Source of the DNA: Alphaproteobacteria bacterium | GTDB lineage: Bacteria > Pseudomonadota > Alphaproteobacteria > UBA2966 | Direction: 5' to 3' | DNA: 64,000 nucleotides | NCBI GenBank assembly: GCA_018650465.1 | Contig: JABIFY010000112.1 | Coordinates: forward strand, 19,338-83,337 | In this document: positions 14,582 to 24,069 of the stretch, in pieces | Position numbering within the stretch: the stretch's first letter is position 1 | Layout: each line of letters begins with the position of its first letter | Program-made: the position numbers and the translations under genes | Notes under the pieces: generated by a model | Seen by the model: the letters and a program-made list of their open reading frames with translations, nothing else | Database searches by the model: none | Told to the model about the DNA's origin: nothing

Positions 14582-17500
14582 TTACATGGCAGCGATGTTA
14601 GCCATAACGGCAGTGAACATAGGTTCCAGTTGATCATAATTCCGTTCGATTTCCGGCCAATCATCGGACTTACCCGCCGCCTCAAGCCTGGCACATATAT
14701 CCGCCAGACCGTCCGCACCAATAGATCGGGAAGCCGATTTCAGCTTATGCCCGGCAGCACCAATCTGGGCCGCGTCTTTTGCCTCATAGGCAGCATCGAT
14801 TTCACCGACGGTCTCCCCGGCTGGACCAACGTAATCCTGCATGATTTCGCGGATTGTTTCTTCATCATCACCAAAAGTTTCACGCAAAAACTTTGGATCG
14901 ACGACACCTGAACGAGTGTTTACATCCGCTTGTGCAGAAGGATTACTCTCATCCGTCTTCACCGCCGGGGGCGCCACGCCTGCCTGGGCTGCAGGCATCC
15001 ACTTGCGCAAGGTGTTTTTCAAATCCACCATGGCCAGGGGCTTGGACAAATAGTCATCCATACCGGCGGCAATACAGCGCTCGGCCTCCCCTTCCAGGGC
15101 ATTGGCGGTCACGGCAACGATGGGCGCACGGCGATTACCATTTTTTTCGTCCGCGCGGACAGCCGCTGTCAATTCGAAGCCATCCATATAAGGCATGTGG
15201 CAATCTGTCAGTAAAAGCGCATATTGCTTGCTGCGCCACGCAGCCAGGGCCAGCTTACCGTCGTCAGCCATCTCGCAAACATAGCCCAGCTTGTTCAACT
15301 GCCGACCGATAACCTGGCGGTTGGTCGGATTGTCTTCGGCCAAAAGGATCAGGGTGCCCGCGGCCAGCGCCTGCGCTGTCGTTGGCAATTCAACCTCGGC
15401 AATTTGCGTGTCTTCTGCCTCAGGCCTGGCCAGGGGGCTGGCACGTCCTGCTGCCACGGCAACTGCCTTCACAAGCCGGCCGCGATAAAGCGGATGGCCA
15501 TCCAGATTGACGGTGTTACTGTTTTCAATGCGCGCACTTCTGCGTCGGCCCCGGGCCAACAAAACGCACTTCATACTTGTCGCCGACAAATTCTCTGACA
15601 ATTTGCCATCCATATTAAGAACCGGATCAACATCCACAACGACGACATCAAAAGGTTTGCCGGAAAAGGTTTTTTGTTCCAGGGCTTCCAAGGCCTGTTG
15701 CATGGAAATTGCGACCACACAGTTAGCATTTTCTTTTTCCAGATAGCTACGCATCACCTGCGGCATCATGGAACTGTTGGTTACAAGTAAAATGTCGAGC
15801 CCCGAAAGATCTTCCCTGTTCCTGGTACTCTGTTGGTCTGGTTTTTTCAGAGAGACCTCAACACTGAAGGTCGAGCCACTGCCGATCTCACTGTCGACAC
15901 TGATCTTGCCGCCCATCAAATCGGTAATGTGTCGGCATATGGTCAAGCCCAGACCGGTTCCGCCAAAACGGCGAGTCGTCGAGTTTTCCGCTTGCGAAAA
16001 GGCCTCGAACAATCCTTCCAGGGCATCTTTGGAAATACCAATGCCCTGGTCCACGACTGACAATCGAATTGTGACCGCGTTGTCATCTTCAGAAACCCGG
16101 TCGGCGCGGACGATAACCTCGCCCTGTTCGGAGAATTTGACCGCATTGCCGGTCAGATTAAAAACAATCTGGCGCAAACGCACGGGATCGCCCAGCAAAG
16201 TCGCCGGCAAATCGGGATCAACATAACTGACAATACGAACACCCTTGCGATCAGCACCCGGTGCAATGGTCGCAGAAGCGCCTTCAATGATATCTTCCAG
16301 CGCCAGCGGAATGCTTTCAATGGTAAGCTTTCCAGCCTCAATTTTGGAAAAATCAAGGATGTCATTGATAATCGTCAGCAGACTGTTACCTGAATCGCGA
16401 ATGGTATCCAGAATTTGGGTTTGGTCATCATCCAGTGTGGTTTGAGAAAGCAGATCAGCCATCCCCAGAACACCGTTCATGGGGGTGCGAATTTCGTGGC
16501 TCATGGAGGCCAGAAAGTTTGCTTTTGCATCTGATGCTGCTTCAGCGGCATCAAGGGCGCGTCTTAACTCCTGCTCCGCCGCCTTGCGTTCGGTAATATC
16601 AGTGTAGGTGCTGACAAAACCGCCACCCGGTATCGGTCCGCCCCGGACTTCGATGTAATTGCCATCCGGTCTTTGCCGTTCAAAAGCATGAGGTTCGAAC
16701 AGTCGGGCACGTGCTATTTGTTTGCTAACATCATATTCCGGTGAACCTTTGTCAAATTCGTGATGTTCGACATCATATTTCATGAAATCTTCAAAATCGG
16801 TGCCGACCCGGGCCAGTTCTTTCGGGTAACCTCTGATTTCAAGAAAATGGTCATTCCAGACCTGAAGCTTCAGATCATCACTAAAAGCGACAATCCCTTG
16901 TGCCATGGACCCCATGACTGCATGCAACATTCTTGTTTGCTCTTCCAGATCCGTTTCTGCCAATTTCAAATCTGTAACATCCGTGCGAATTGTAACCACA
17001 CCACCATCCGCAAGAGGATAGTTGTTGTCCATCAACCAACGGCCATTCACATCATGAACCGCCCCCTGGTCCCGCGCGCGCAAACGCAAAAGGCGCTCTT
17101 TCACCCATTCGTCAATGGTTTCGCCGGTCTTCTCATGGGCATTAGTCCGCTGGCATCCCTCACGCAGGATTTCTTCATAATTCCGACCGGGAAACAGAAG
17201 TTCAGATACGGCCGAATACATTTGCGCGTAACGTTGGTTATGAATGACGAGACATTCGTCGCTGTCATACATGGCAAATCCAACCTCCAGCGCCTCAATG
17301 GCATCCCGTAATCTGCCGCGTTCACGTTCAACCGCATCGCGCGACTGCTTGATTTCGGCTTCCCACTCAGAGCGATAGGTAATGTCATGGAAGATGGCAA
17401 TCACTGATCCGTCAGAGGCGCGTTTACGGATAACCTCAAATACCTGCTCACCGAACCGCTCCTCTACTGAATCCGTTTCCAATGTTCGATAAAACTCAAG

Positions 17501-17947
17501 ACGATTGGCGACCAGCTGTTTGATGTCGATGTCAACGTCACCGTAGTCACCCCGTTCGGCGCGATAGATTAAATGGTCATGCATGGAAGCGCCGGGTGCG
17601 GACAGCCGGGCAGGTAAATCGGCAAGAACCCGAAGGCGTTCACTGAAAGCAACAAACTTCATATTCGGATCAAGAATGAAGAAGCCGTCTCCGGTTGAAT
17701 CAAGCGCCTTGGTCAGGTACTCCCCGACAGCACTAACGCTGTTGTTACCGCCGCTCTTGTCTGTCCCAAACCTGATCAACAAATAGATAATCAGGAGGGA
17801 TAATCCGGCGCTCAGAGCCAGAATAATATGGCGGAACCAATCCGTTTCAGGCGCACCAGAACGGTCAAATGATCCCGTTATTGACCATAAAACGAGTGTC
17901 AGGCCAAAGACCAAAAGTCCGACTGCAATTGATCCCCACTTTGGCAT
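14582..17947 (-). CDS. Hybrid sensor histidine kinase (TM-PAS-kinase-REC-REC-HPt)
   Basis: A 1121-residue BarA/ArcB-style phosphorelay kinase. Two membrane helices lie at residues 6-24 and 40-59 with almost no periplasmic domain. Three PAS-type domains follow (about 75-195, 210-330, 335-455), then the HisKA helix with phospho-His484 (SMSHEIRTPMNGVLG), an ATPase domain (FNLTGNAVKFSEQGE; FGGTGLGLTICRHI), a degenerate receiver (about 715-835, no phospho-Asp motif) and a true receiver with Asp915 (LLLTDCHMPYMDGFELT), and a C-terminal HPt domain with His1067 (AAGHKLKSASRSIGADG). Because it holds its own HPt it should pass phosphate to a separate regulator not adjacent here. ATG 17947 has AGG seven bases upstream. 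Confidence 0.9.
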   Translation of the reverse strand: MPKWGSIAVGLLVFGLTLVLWSITGSFDRSGAPETDWFRHIILALSAGLSLLIIYLLIRFGTDKSGGNNSVSAVGEYLTKALDSTGDGFFILDPNMKFVAFSERLRVLADLPARLSAPGASMHDHLIYRAERGDYGDVDIDIKQLVANRLEFYRTLETDSVEERFGEQVFEVIRKRASDGSVIAIFHDITYRSEWEAEIKQSRDAVERERGRLRDAIEALEVGFAMYDSDECLVIHNQRYAQMYSAVSELLFPGRNYEEILREGCQRTNAHEKTGETIDEWVKERLLRLRARDQGAVHDVNGRWLMDNNYPLADGGVVTIRTDVTDLKLAETDLEEQTRMLHAVMGSMAQGIVAFSDDLKLQVWNDHFLEIRGYPKELARVGTDFEDFMKYDVEHHEFDKGSPEYDVSKQIARARLFEPHAFERQRPDGNYIEVRGGPIPGGGFVSTYTDITERKAAEQELRRALDAAEAASDAKANFLASMSHEIRTPMNGVLGMADLLSQTTLDDDQTQILDTIRDSGNSLLTIINDILDFSKIEAGKLTIESIPLALEDIIEGASATIAPGADRKGVRIVSYVDPDLPATLLGDPVRLRQIVFNLTGNAVKFSEQGEVIVRADRVSEDDNAVTIRLSVVDQGIGISKDALEGLFEAFSQAENSTTRRFGGTGLGLTICRHITDLMGGKISVDSEIGSGSTFSVEVSLKKPDQQSTRNREDLSGLDILLVTNSSMMPQVMRSYLEKENANCVVAISMQQALEALEQKTFSGKPFDVVVVDVDPVLNMDGKLSENLSATSMKCVLLARGRRRSARIENSNTVNLDGHPLYRGRLVKAVAVAAGRASPLARPEAEDTQIAEVELPTTAQALAAGTLILLAEDNPTNRQVIGRQLNKLGYVCEMADDGKLALAAWRSKQYALLLTDCHMPYMDGFELTAAVRADEKNGNRRAPIVAVTANALEGEAERCIAAGMDDYLSKPLAMVDLKNTLRKWMPAAQAGVAPPAVKTDESNPSAQADVNTRSGVVDPKFLRETFGDDEETIREIMQDYVGPAGETVGEIDAAYEAKDAAQIGAAGHKLKSASRSIGADGLADICARLEAAGKSDDWPEIERNYDQLEPMFTAVMANIAAM

Positions 17948-18032
17948 TCATTGGCCTTTTTCTTTTTTCCAATACCGCATCACCTCGCGATTATACTACT
18001 ACAAGTAGGCTTTACGGCAAAACCTATCCGCC

Positions 18033-18968
18033 CTAGCCATCAGCATTAATTTTTCCGATCAACTCACCCAACACCTCAACGGCCTTGTCATTTTCAACCT
18101 GGCAGGTGCCTGCTGCCTTGTGGCCACCGCCGCCATAAGTCAGGCAAAGTTCACCCACATCTGTTTCGGAAGAGCGATCCAGGATGGATTTGCCTATCGC
18201 GTATACTGTGTTCTGCTGTTTCAGCCCCCACAGCGCGTGAATGGAAATATTGCAATCCGGATAAACAGCGTAAATCACAAACCGGTTTCCGGCATAGATG
18301 ACTTCTTCGTCACGCAAGTCCAGGACAACCAGATTGCCGTGCACTGTACCGCATCGGTCCAACTGATCCTTGAATAATTCATCATGTTCCATGTAAAGAT
18401 CAACGCGTTCCTTTACATCCGGCAAATCCAGAATCTGTGCAATTGTGTGTTCCCGGCAATAGTCAATTAATTCCATCATCAGGTCATAGTTCGATACCCG
18501 GAATTCCCGGAAGCGCCCCAGGCCGGTGCGCGAATCCATCAGGAAGTTCAACAGGTCCCAATCGTTGGGATTCAATATTTCACGTTTGTTGAACTGCGCG
18601 GCATCGCCCTTGTCTACGGCCGCCATCAAATCAACGTCGACCGAAGCAAAGCCATCCTTGCCGCCATAATGGTCATAGACCACCCGGGCCGCAGAGGCTG
18701 CATCAGGATCAATAATATGATTTTCGGGCAGGGCCCCGCCACCCCTTGTGACTTCACTTGAATGGTGATCAAAGGCCAGGTGACAACCAGCGACATAGGG
18801 CAGGTTAGTCGTAATATCGTTGTCGGTAATTTCGATCTTGCCATCCTGCATGTCCTTTGGATGGACAAACTTGATCTCGTCAATCAGGCCTTTTTCTTTC
18901 AGCAAAACGGCACAGACCAAGCCATCAAAATCACTACGGGTAACAAGGCGAAATTTGTTCTCGGACAA
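18033..18968 (-). CDS. DHH-family phosphoesterase
   Basis: A 311-residue DHH/DHHA1 phosphoesterase. The N-terminal metal motifs are RSDFDGLVCAVLL and the name-giving DHH in LAFDHHSSEVTRGGG; the DHHA1 C-terminus shows LTYGGGGHKAAGTCQV. The family includes exopolyphosphatases, nanoRNases and cyclic dinucleotide phosphodiesterases; this member lacks membrane, PAS and GGDEF-like parts, so a cytoplasmic phosphodiesterase or exopolyphosphatase-like role is the best guess. The start is TTG 18968 with GGGAGG five bases upstream and no better alternative. It follows the hybrid kinase by about 85 bp but points the same way, upstream of it. Confidence 0.8.
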   Translation of the reverse strand: MSENKFRLVTRSDFDGLVCAVLLKEKGLIDEIKFVHPKDMQDGKIEITDNDITTNLPYVAGCHLAFDHHSSEVTRGGGALPENHIIDPDAASAARVVYDHYGGKDGFASVDVDLMAAVDKGDAAQFNKREILNPNDWDLLNFLMDSRTGLGRFREFRVSNYDLMMELIDYCREHTIAQILDLPDVKERVDLYMEHDELFKDQLDRCGTVHGNLVVLDLRDEEVIYAGNRFVIYAVYPDCNISIHALWGLKQQNTVYAIGKSILDRSSETDVGELCLTYGGGGHKAAGTCQVENDKAVEVLGELIGKINADG

Positions 18969-19158
18969 GGTAACCTCCCAATCATTTTCTTAAAAGATAT
19001 CCAGCACTTGGTGGCCGGTTTTCAAAACTATACTAAGGCTATTTGCACAGGAGAATCCAGATGCCGATGCACCTTTGATTTTATGAGTTTTTGTCAGCAA
19101 AGGCTCATCCGGTTTAAACGAAATTGCTGCTGCCTCGATTATTAACGCCCACCCTGAT

Positions 19159-19536
19159 TTATATGAAACGCAAGGTTTCCGACAAAGCAGGAATCGCACT
19201 AATATTTTGGCAGCGGGTCCAGACTTGTGGTGGGGTTTGTGGTCCGGGGGCCGCCTCCGGCGTTTGCCAGAAATTCATGATTTCCTCTGATCTTTGGACC
19301 ATAAAAACATTTTCTCCGGCACCTTTATCTGAAGCAGGAATTTTGTAGCGAAAAGCATGGCGATCATAGCTACCGGTCATTGACGTACCACCTGGCGTCA
19401 CAATTTGTGGCCCATTAATCTTCAAATGTCGGCCAGCATTACACCAGTCACCGTCGATGGCATCGGCAAATGCGGGACTGGAAAATCCGGCCAGTAACAA
19501 TATGAAAACAAGAAACTTCACAGCGACATGGCTCAT
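19159..19536 (-). CDS. Small exported protein of unknown function
   Basis: About 125 residues with a clear signal peptide (VAVKFLVFILLLAGFSSPAFA, cleavage after AFA). The mature part is short and contains two cysteines (GDWCNAGRHLKI near its start and WTRCQNIS near its end) that could form a disulfide, and a beta-like middle (TGSYDRHAFRYKIPAS). No family recognised. I start at ATG 19536 with AAAGG upstream; ATGs at 19557, 19563 and 19566 are possible. It lies between the DHH gene and the PhyH gene, same strand. Confidence 0.6.
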   Translation of the reverse strand: MSHVAVKFLVFILLLAGFSSPAFADAIDGDWCNAGRHLKINGPQIVTPGGTSMTGSYDRHAFRYKIPASDKGAGENVFMVQRSEEIMNFWQTPEAAPGPQTPPQVWTRCQNISAIPALSETLRFI

Positions 19537-19655
19537 TTTCAAGACCTTTCTGCCCATCGACATCATTGTTTGACCGACTATGTCACATTTATGTCTTGCA
19601 GGTCTTTTGACAAGTTCGTTACTGAAAGCCGATTGCCGCCGTCAAAGACCGGGGA

Positions 19656-20546
19656 TCAATCCGAAGTCGCGGATTGCTGACCCTGAACGGTGAAGAAAGA
19701 GGCCGATTTTGGTTGCGCGGGCAATTCTACTTCCAGCGGGATCATGCGGGCGACCGGACTGGCCACGCCGTTTACAATCAGACCCTCAAAGCGCGACGGC
19801 ATGGGGTTCCGCGCAATCGGCACCGCATCCGCCGCCGAGTAAACACAGATATAAAGGGTTCTGGAGCGGGCAGATTTGTTGGCTCGGGAACTGTGCTGCA
19901 ATCGGGTATGCATCAGGCAGACGCTGCCTGCCTTGCCCATGACAGGTACTTCCTGCCGCGCCAGTTCTCTGGTTGTTTCTTCGTCAACCGTGCCGGTAAA
20001 AACACCGTCCTGAAACAAGGAATTCACGGCCCCGCGATGGGTGCCGGGTGCAACAAGCAGACAACCATTTTCCTCAGTGACATCGTCCAGCATCAGCAGC
20101 GCTGTAACAACATCATCGTTCGTATGCGGCGTATAGGGAAAATCCTGATGCCAGTGAACAACCGTATTGTTACCGGGCAATTTCGAGTTAATCTTGCAAT
20201 GATGATACTTGATGTTGGGGCCAATGAGATCAGCCACCATCCCGACAACAGCCGACCCGCGCATGACTTCCATGTAAGTGTCGGATATCTCTGACGGGTT
20301 ATTGACCCGTCGCAAGGCCGGGTTCCCGGATGTATGTTCAGCGCCGATGTCGAACCGTGGCCGGTTATCTACGGTTGGCGTTCCCCACGGTTCAGTATGG
20401 CCGCGACTTTCAGCCACCCAGTCAGTGAACTCACCCTGCAGCCGCTTCAGTTCTTCGTCTGTTACGGCATTTTCAACGGTTACATAGCCTTCTTGCCAGA
20501 AGGTAGCGATATCCGCATCAGAAAGTATGTTGGTTTTGCTATTCAT
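19656..20546 (-). CDS. Phytanoyl-CoA dioxygenase (PhyH) family protein
   Basis: A 296-residue Fe(II)/2-oxoglutarate oxygenase of the PhyH family. The iron-binding HxD is in VVHWHQDFPYTPHTNDDVVTALLMLDDVTEENGCLLV, and the distal His and 2-oxoglutarate Arg are in HSSRANKSARSRT. Other landmarks are FWQEGYVTVENAVTDEELKRLQ at the N-terminus, ALRRVNNPSEISD, and MKVP-like PGTHRGAV. Members hydroxylate varied small molecules; the substrate is not inferable here. The gene is free-standing with a short gap before the PAS kinase gene upstream. No strong ribosome site is seen before ATG 20546. Confidence 0.85.
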   Translation of the reverse strand: MNSKTNILSDADIATFWQEGYVTVENAVTDEELKRLQGEFTDWVAESRGHTEPWGTPTVDNRPRFDIGAEHTSGNPALRRVNNPSEISDTYMEVMRGSAVVGMVADLIGPNIKYHHCKINSKLPGNNTVVHWHQDFPYTPHTNDDVVTALLMLDDVTEENGCLLVAPGTHRGAVNSLFQDGVFTGTVDEETTRELARQEVPVMGKAGSVCLMHTRLQHSSRANKSARSRTLYICVYSAADAVPIARNPMPSRFEGLIVNGVASPVARMIPLEVELPAQPKSASFFTVQGQQSATSD

Positions 20547-20617
20547 AAGCTGACAGTAAATCTATTTACGCGACCAATGCAAATAACACTCTTTTCCTTC
20601 ACAGCGGCCAATACTCA

Positions 20618-22525
20618 TCAGCTCTCGGCCTTTTTGCGCTGGACCGTGCGTTCTGGTGGGAATGACAACAAGACTGTTGTTCCAAGGCCCACCTGGCTTT
20701 CAAGGGTCAGGGTACCACCGTGCATTTCCATAAACCGCCTCGCCAGAGGCAACCCAAGGCCCGTACCTTCGTGAGAAACTTCCGAGCTTTCCCGCACCTG
20801 GCCAAAGGGTTCAAAAACCCGATCCAGATCCTTGACATCGATGCCCGGTCCGTTGTCACGAATTGAAATTGTCAGCCCCATATCTTCTTGAAGTTTTGTC
20901 GATATGGAAATGCGACCGTTTTCTTCCGTAAATTTAACGGCATTGCCCAAGAGATTGATCAGAATTTGTTTCAGGATGCGTTCATCGGCATGTATTTCTG
21001 CCACATCCGGATCAAGTTGAACGTCGGGATAGATATATTTCCCGCGGGCCTTTCCACCGATCAGTCGCAAGCATGCACTGATTGTACCTTCAACATTGAC
21101 GATACTCTCGTCCAGTTCAAATTCGCCTGCTTCAACCTTTGAGACATCCAGAATATCTGTAATCAGGGACAAAAGATGGCCACTTGCAGCGTTGATATCG
21201 CTGGCATAGTCGACATATCTTTGATTGTTTAGTTTACCAAACATCTCGTCTTTTAATATCTGGGAAAATCCGTTGATGGCGTTCAGGGGCGTACGAAGTT
21301 CGTGGCTCATATTTGCCAGAAACTCGGTTTTCGCAAAACTGGCGTGCTCCGCCCGTTCCTTTTCTGCTTGCAAGGACATGGTGCGTTCCAGAACCCGTGA
21401 CTCCAGGGTGCGGTTTAACTGTTTGAGTTCCTCGCGCGCCTGATAGATCAAGGTAATATCAGAACCTGTGCCCCGGTAGCCAAGAAACTTGCCGTGAACA
21501 TCGAAGGAAGGAACGCCATTGACTGAAAGCCATCTTGGCCTCCCGTCCCGCCCCATAACTTCATACTCGAAATCGCGAAATGGTTGATGCAGTTCCAGTC
21601 TTTGTTGATGACGCTGCCATTGCCGTTCACTGCCCGTTGGGTTGAAATATTCGACGTCCAAACGTGTTTTACCGATGATGTCCTCAGGCTCTATCTGCAC
21701 GATTTCAAAAAATCGTTTGCTGATTCGACTAAACTTGTATGCGTCGTCATATTCCCAAAACCAGTCAGCCGCAGATTCCGCAAATTTCACGAGTTCTTCT
21801 TCGCTGTGTTTCAGGGCATTCACCGCCTCTTCACGTTCCTGCATGATGCGGGCCAAAACGTCGCGGCTTGTTTTCATCTGATCACTCAGCCCCTCCCGTT
21901 CCAGCCGGGTTTGCCGGCCAGCAGCGTGAAACAGCCAAATCCCCATGCCAAGTGCCGCCGTCATGATCGCAAGGGCAAACCTGGTCAAAAATTCGAAGCG
22001 AGACCAGTTTTTCTGGTTATTGCCAACAGCAATCTTATCGGCAATGCTCCGACGCTCAATCAACTGTCGGACCATCGTCAACGCAGCAACCATTCCTGGC
22101 GTCAGTTGATCAAGGTCTGCCTGGCCAGGTTGATCAAACAAGGAAATTTTCTGACTTGTAATTTCTATCTGCCTGGTGATTTTCCGTACTTCGCCAATAT
22201 TCAGTTCCGGATATTGTTCATTCAAACGTATCAGGTCGCGCAAACGCCCCAGCAGTTTTCCACGCACCTGGTCCAGTTTTCGCCTTTGCTCAAGATCGTT
22301 TAATTTAATGAAGTCGCCGACCTGACGATTGAAATTCTCAACGTCAAATACCAGAAAACTGAGATCGGCTGCCGCGATTTGACGCTGCGGGGCCAGATCT
22401 TGCCTGATTTCAGACTTCGAATATTCAGCATAAGTCCATGTCGCCGTACCCGCCAGAAAAGCAGATACGACAATCAGGATCATCACCCCTGATTTCGTGA
22501 ACCTGCTTTCATCGAACAGCGTCAT
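20618..22525 (-). CDS. Membrane PAS sensor histidine kinase
   Basis: A 635-residue kinase. One membrane helix at about residues 14-32, a helical periplasmic region to about 180, a second helix at 182-200, a coiled coil, a PAS domain (about 245-365: ESAADWFWEYDDAYKFSRISKRFFEIV), then HisKA with phospho-His408 (LANMSHELRTPLNAINGFSQIL) and an ATPase domain (LLGNAVKFTEENGR; DNGPGI; EGTGLGLPLARRF). It has no receiver and no partner regulator next door. The all-helical periplasmic part suggests binding of a small ligand, unidentified. I start at ATG 22525 with AAGGAGC upstream; the longer form adds seven residues. Confidence 0.88.
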   Translation of the reverse strand: MTLFDESRFTKSGVMILIVVSAFLAGTATWTYAEYSKSEIRQDLAPQRQIAAADLSFLVFDVENFNRQVGDFIKLNDLEQRRKLDQVRGKLLGRLRDLIRLNEQYPELNIGEVRKITRQIEITSQKISLFDQPGQADLDQLTPGMVAALTMVRQLIERRSIADKIAVGNNQKNWSRFEFLTRFALAIMTAALGMGIWLFHAAGRQTRLEREGLSDQMKTSRDVLARIMQEREEAVNALKHSEEELVKFAESAADWFWEYDDAYKFSRISKRFFEIVQIEPEDIIGKTRLDVEYFNPTGSERQWQRHQQRLELHQPFRDFEYEVMGRDGRPRWLSVNGVPSFDVHGKFLGYRGTGSDITLIYQAREELKQLNRTLESRVLERTMSLQAEKERAEHASFAKTEFLANMSHELRTPLNAINGFSQILKDEMFGKLNNQRYVDYASDINAASGHLLSLITDILDVSKVEAGEFELDESIVNVEGTISACLRLIGGKARGKYIYPDVQLDPDVAEIHADERILKQILINLLGNAVKFTEENGRISISTKLQEDMGLTISIRDNGPGIDVKDLDRVFEPFGQVRESSEVSHEGTGLGLPLARRFMEMHGGTLTLESQVGLGTTVLLSFPPERTVQRKKAES

Positions 22526-22554
22526 TTCTGCTCCTTGAACTTGCAATCAACTAA

Positions 22555-22585
22555 CTAGAGCGATTCCGTTTAAGCAGGAATCGCC
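22555..22585. repeat. CTAGAGCGA palindromic element, copy 2
   Basis: CTAGA precedes perfect arms GCGATTCC (22560-22567) and GGAATCGC (22577-22584) with a 9-base loop. It shares the leading CTAGAGCGA with the element at 11524 but not its arm sequence, as expected for a structured dispersed repeat. Confidence 0.5.
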
Positions 22586-22589
22586 CTGG

Positions 22590-22622
22590 TCTGAACCTGA
22601 TCTGAACCCGGTCCGAACCTGA
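22590..22622. repeat. 11-bp tandem repeat, three units
   Basis: Three consecutive units follow the pattern TCYGAACCYGR with one to three differences between units. Eleven bp is about one helical turn, so this could be an array of protein binding sites between the divergent genes, or a short satellite. Confidence 0.5.
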
Positions 22623-22825
22623 TCAGACAAAGTATGAGCCCTTGAAGCAATATACCAAACTTTACAAAACTTAAAACCTCAAGAGGTTCAAGCACACTTG
22701 GCGAAAGCCATTATTTCACATATTGCACTGCCCCGGGATTATTTGTTTGCGCTGCCTGGCACACATCTAGTCGTCCCACGGTGCCAACGTCTGGTCATTA
22801 CCTGCAATTAAGATAGTCTGACGCC

Positions 22826-22864
22826 ATGAAAAATTCCAAACCACCTCGCCGCCCGACATTGTGA
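22826..22864 (+). CDS. Possible 12-residue leader ORF overlapping the MFS start
   Basis: ATG at 22826 opens a 12-codon frame (MKNSKPPRRPTL) whose TGA at 22862-22864 overlaps the GTG start of the MFS gene (22861). Such overlap allows translational coupling. It contains a proline/arginine run that might slow ribosomes. It may simply be chance; no clear ribosome site precedes it. Confidence 0.25.
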   Translation: MKNSKPPRRPTL

Positions 22865-24036
22865 CAAATCGCCAGACTTTTTCAGTCGCTGTTGGCGGCA
22901 TGATCGCCATGGCTGCGGCCATGGGAATTGGCCGCTTTGTATATACCCCGATCCTGCCCTTCATGGAATCGGCTCTGGCCTTGTCAAAATCTGATGCTGG
23001 ACTAATCGCTACGGCAAATTTCGCCGGGTATCTCACCGGTGCCCTTTTGGCATCTTCGCCAGTATTGAAAGGCAGCCGTCGTCTGTGGTGTATTGGCATG
23101 TTGGCCGTCAGTGCAGTACCGACCGGTATGATGGCGGCAACAGTTTCCATCGAATTCTTTATGGCGTTGCGATTTGCTGGCGGGTTTGCCAGCGCATTTG
23201 TTCTTGTTTTTGGTTCTGCTCTGGTACTGGAAACCCTGGCCCGACAACACAGAGCAGATTTATCTGCTTTGCATTTTGGTGGTGTCGGTATTGGCATCGC
23301 CTTTTCAGCCGTCCTGGTGGCCCAAATTGACGGACTGGGATTTGACTGGCGTGCCCAGTGGCTTGCCTGCGCCTTTGTGACATTGGTGGCCGCAATTGCT
23401 GTCATGTTTTTGATCAAGCCCGAAATGGATGTTGCTCCCCCCGCCGCGAACAAAGTTGATATTATCCCGGCCCAGGATCAGTCCGCGCCACGTTTGTGGC
23501 CCCTGGTGCTGGCCTACGGCTTGTTTGGTTTTGGTTACGTGATCACGGCAACGTTCATTTCAACCATGGTCAGGACACAAACAGAAATCCAGTTCCTGGA
23601 GCCATATATCTGGTTGATTGTCGGGCTGGCAGGCGTGCCGTCCGTTTTTATCTGGACAATCGTTGCCAGGCGCTTTGGCACGTCCCAGGGTTTTGCCATG
23701 GCCTGCCTGGTCGAAGCCATTGCTGTGGCGCTGAGTGTGCTGGCATCGGGACCTGTGGCCATGGTTACAGCGGCAATTTTTCTGGGTGGAACCTTTATGG
23801 GAATCACAGCCCTTGGTTTGATGCGGGCACGTGAGATCAATACCGGAGATTCACGCCGCATGCTGGGGCTGATGACCGCCGCGTTCGGGGTTGGCCAGAT
23901 GATCGGCCCCAGCTTTGCCGGATACGCCTGGCAGTTTGGCAACAGCTTCCTGTTCCCATCAATGACGGCGGCACTCGGTCTTGCCATCGCAGCCGCCCTG
24001 ACCATCAAGCCGATAAAACCAGGTCGCCCGGCATAA
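22861..24036 (+). CDS. MFS transporter, YbfB/YjiJ family
   Basis: A 391-residue major facilitator with about 12 helices. The N-terminal MAAAMGIGRFVYTPILPFM block, with ANFAGYLTGALL after it, is the signature of the YbfB/YjiJ subgroup, whose substrates are largely unknown. The C-terminal half shows GTFMGITALGLMRAREINTGDSRRMLGLMTAAFGVGQMIGPSFAGY. The start is GTG 22861, as no in-frame ATG occurs upstream; the next Met is at residue 14. The gene is divergent from the PAS kinase. Confidence 0.82.
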   Translation: MTNRQTFSVAVGGMIAMAAAMGIGRFVYTPILPFMESALALSKSDAGLIATANFAGYLTGALLASSPVLKGSRRLWCIGMLAVSAVPTGMMAATVSIEFFMALRFAGGFASAFVLVFGSALVLETLARQHRADLSALHFGGVGIGIAFSAVLVAQIDGLGFDWRAQWLACAFVTLVAAIAVMFLIKPEMDVAPPAANKVDIIPAQDQSAPRLWPLVLAYGLFGFGYVITATFISTMVRTQTEIQFLEPYIWLIVGLAGVPSVFIWTIVARRFGTSQGFAMACLVEAIAVALSVLASGPVAMVTAAIFLGGTFMGITALGLMRAREINTGDSRRMLGLMTAAFGVGQMIGPSFAGYAWQFGNSFLFPSMTAALGLAIAAALTIKPIKPGRPA

Positions 24037-24069
24037 GCGATTCCGGATTAGATGGAAACGTTCTGGAAT

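Larger units (their letters stand above)
22526..22860. other. 335-bp intergenic region with repeats between divergent genes
   Basis: It separates the divergent kinase and MFS genes. It holds the CTAGAGCGA palindrome (22555-22585), an 11-bp tandem repeat (22590-22622) and a 12-codon mini-ORF that overlaps the MFS start. From about 22630 to 22820 I see nothing definite. Confidence 0.6.
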
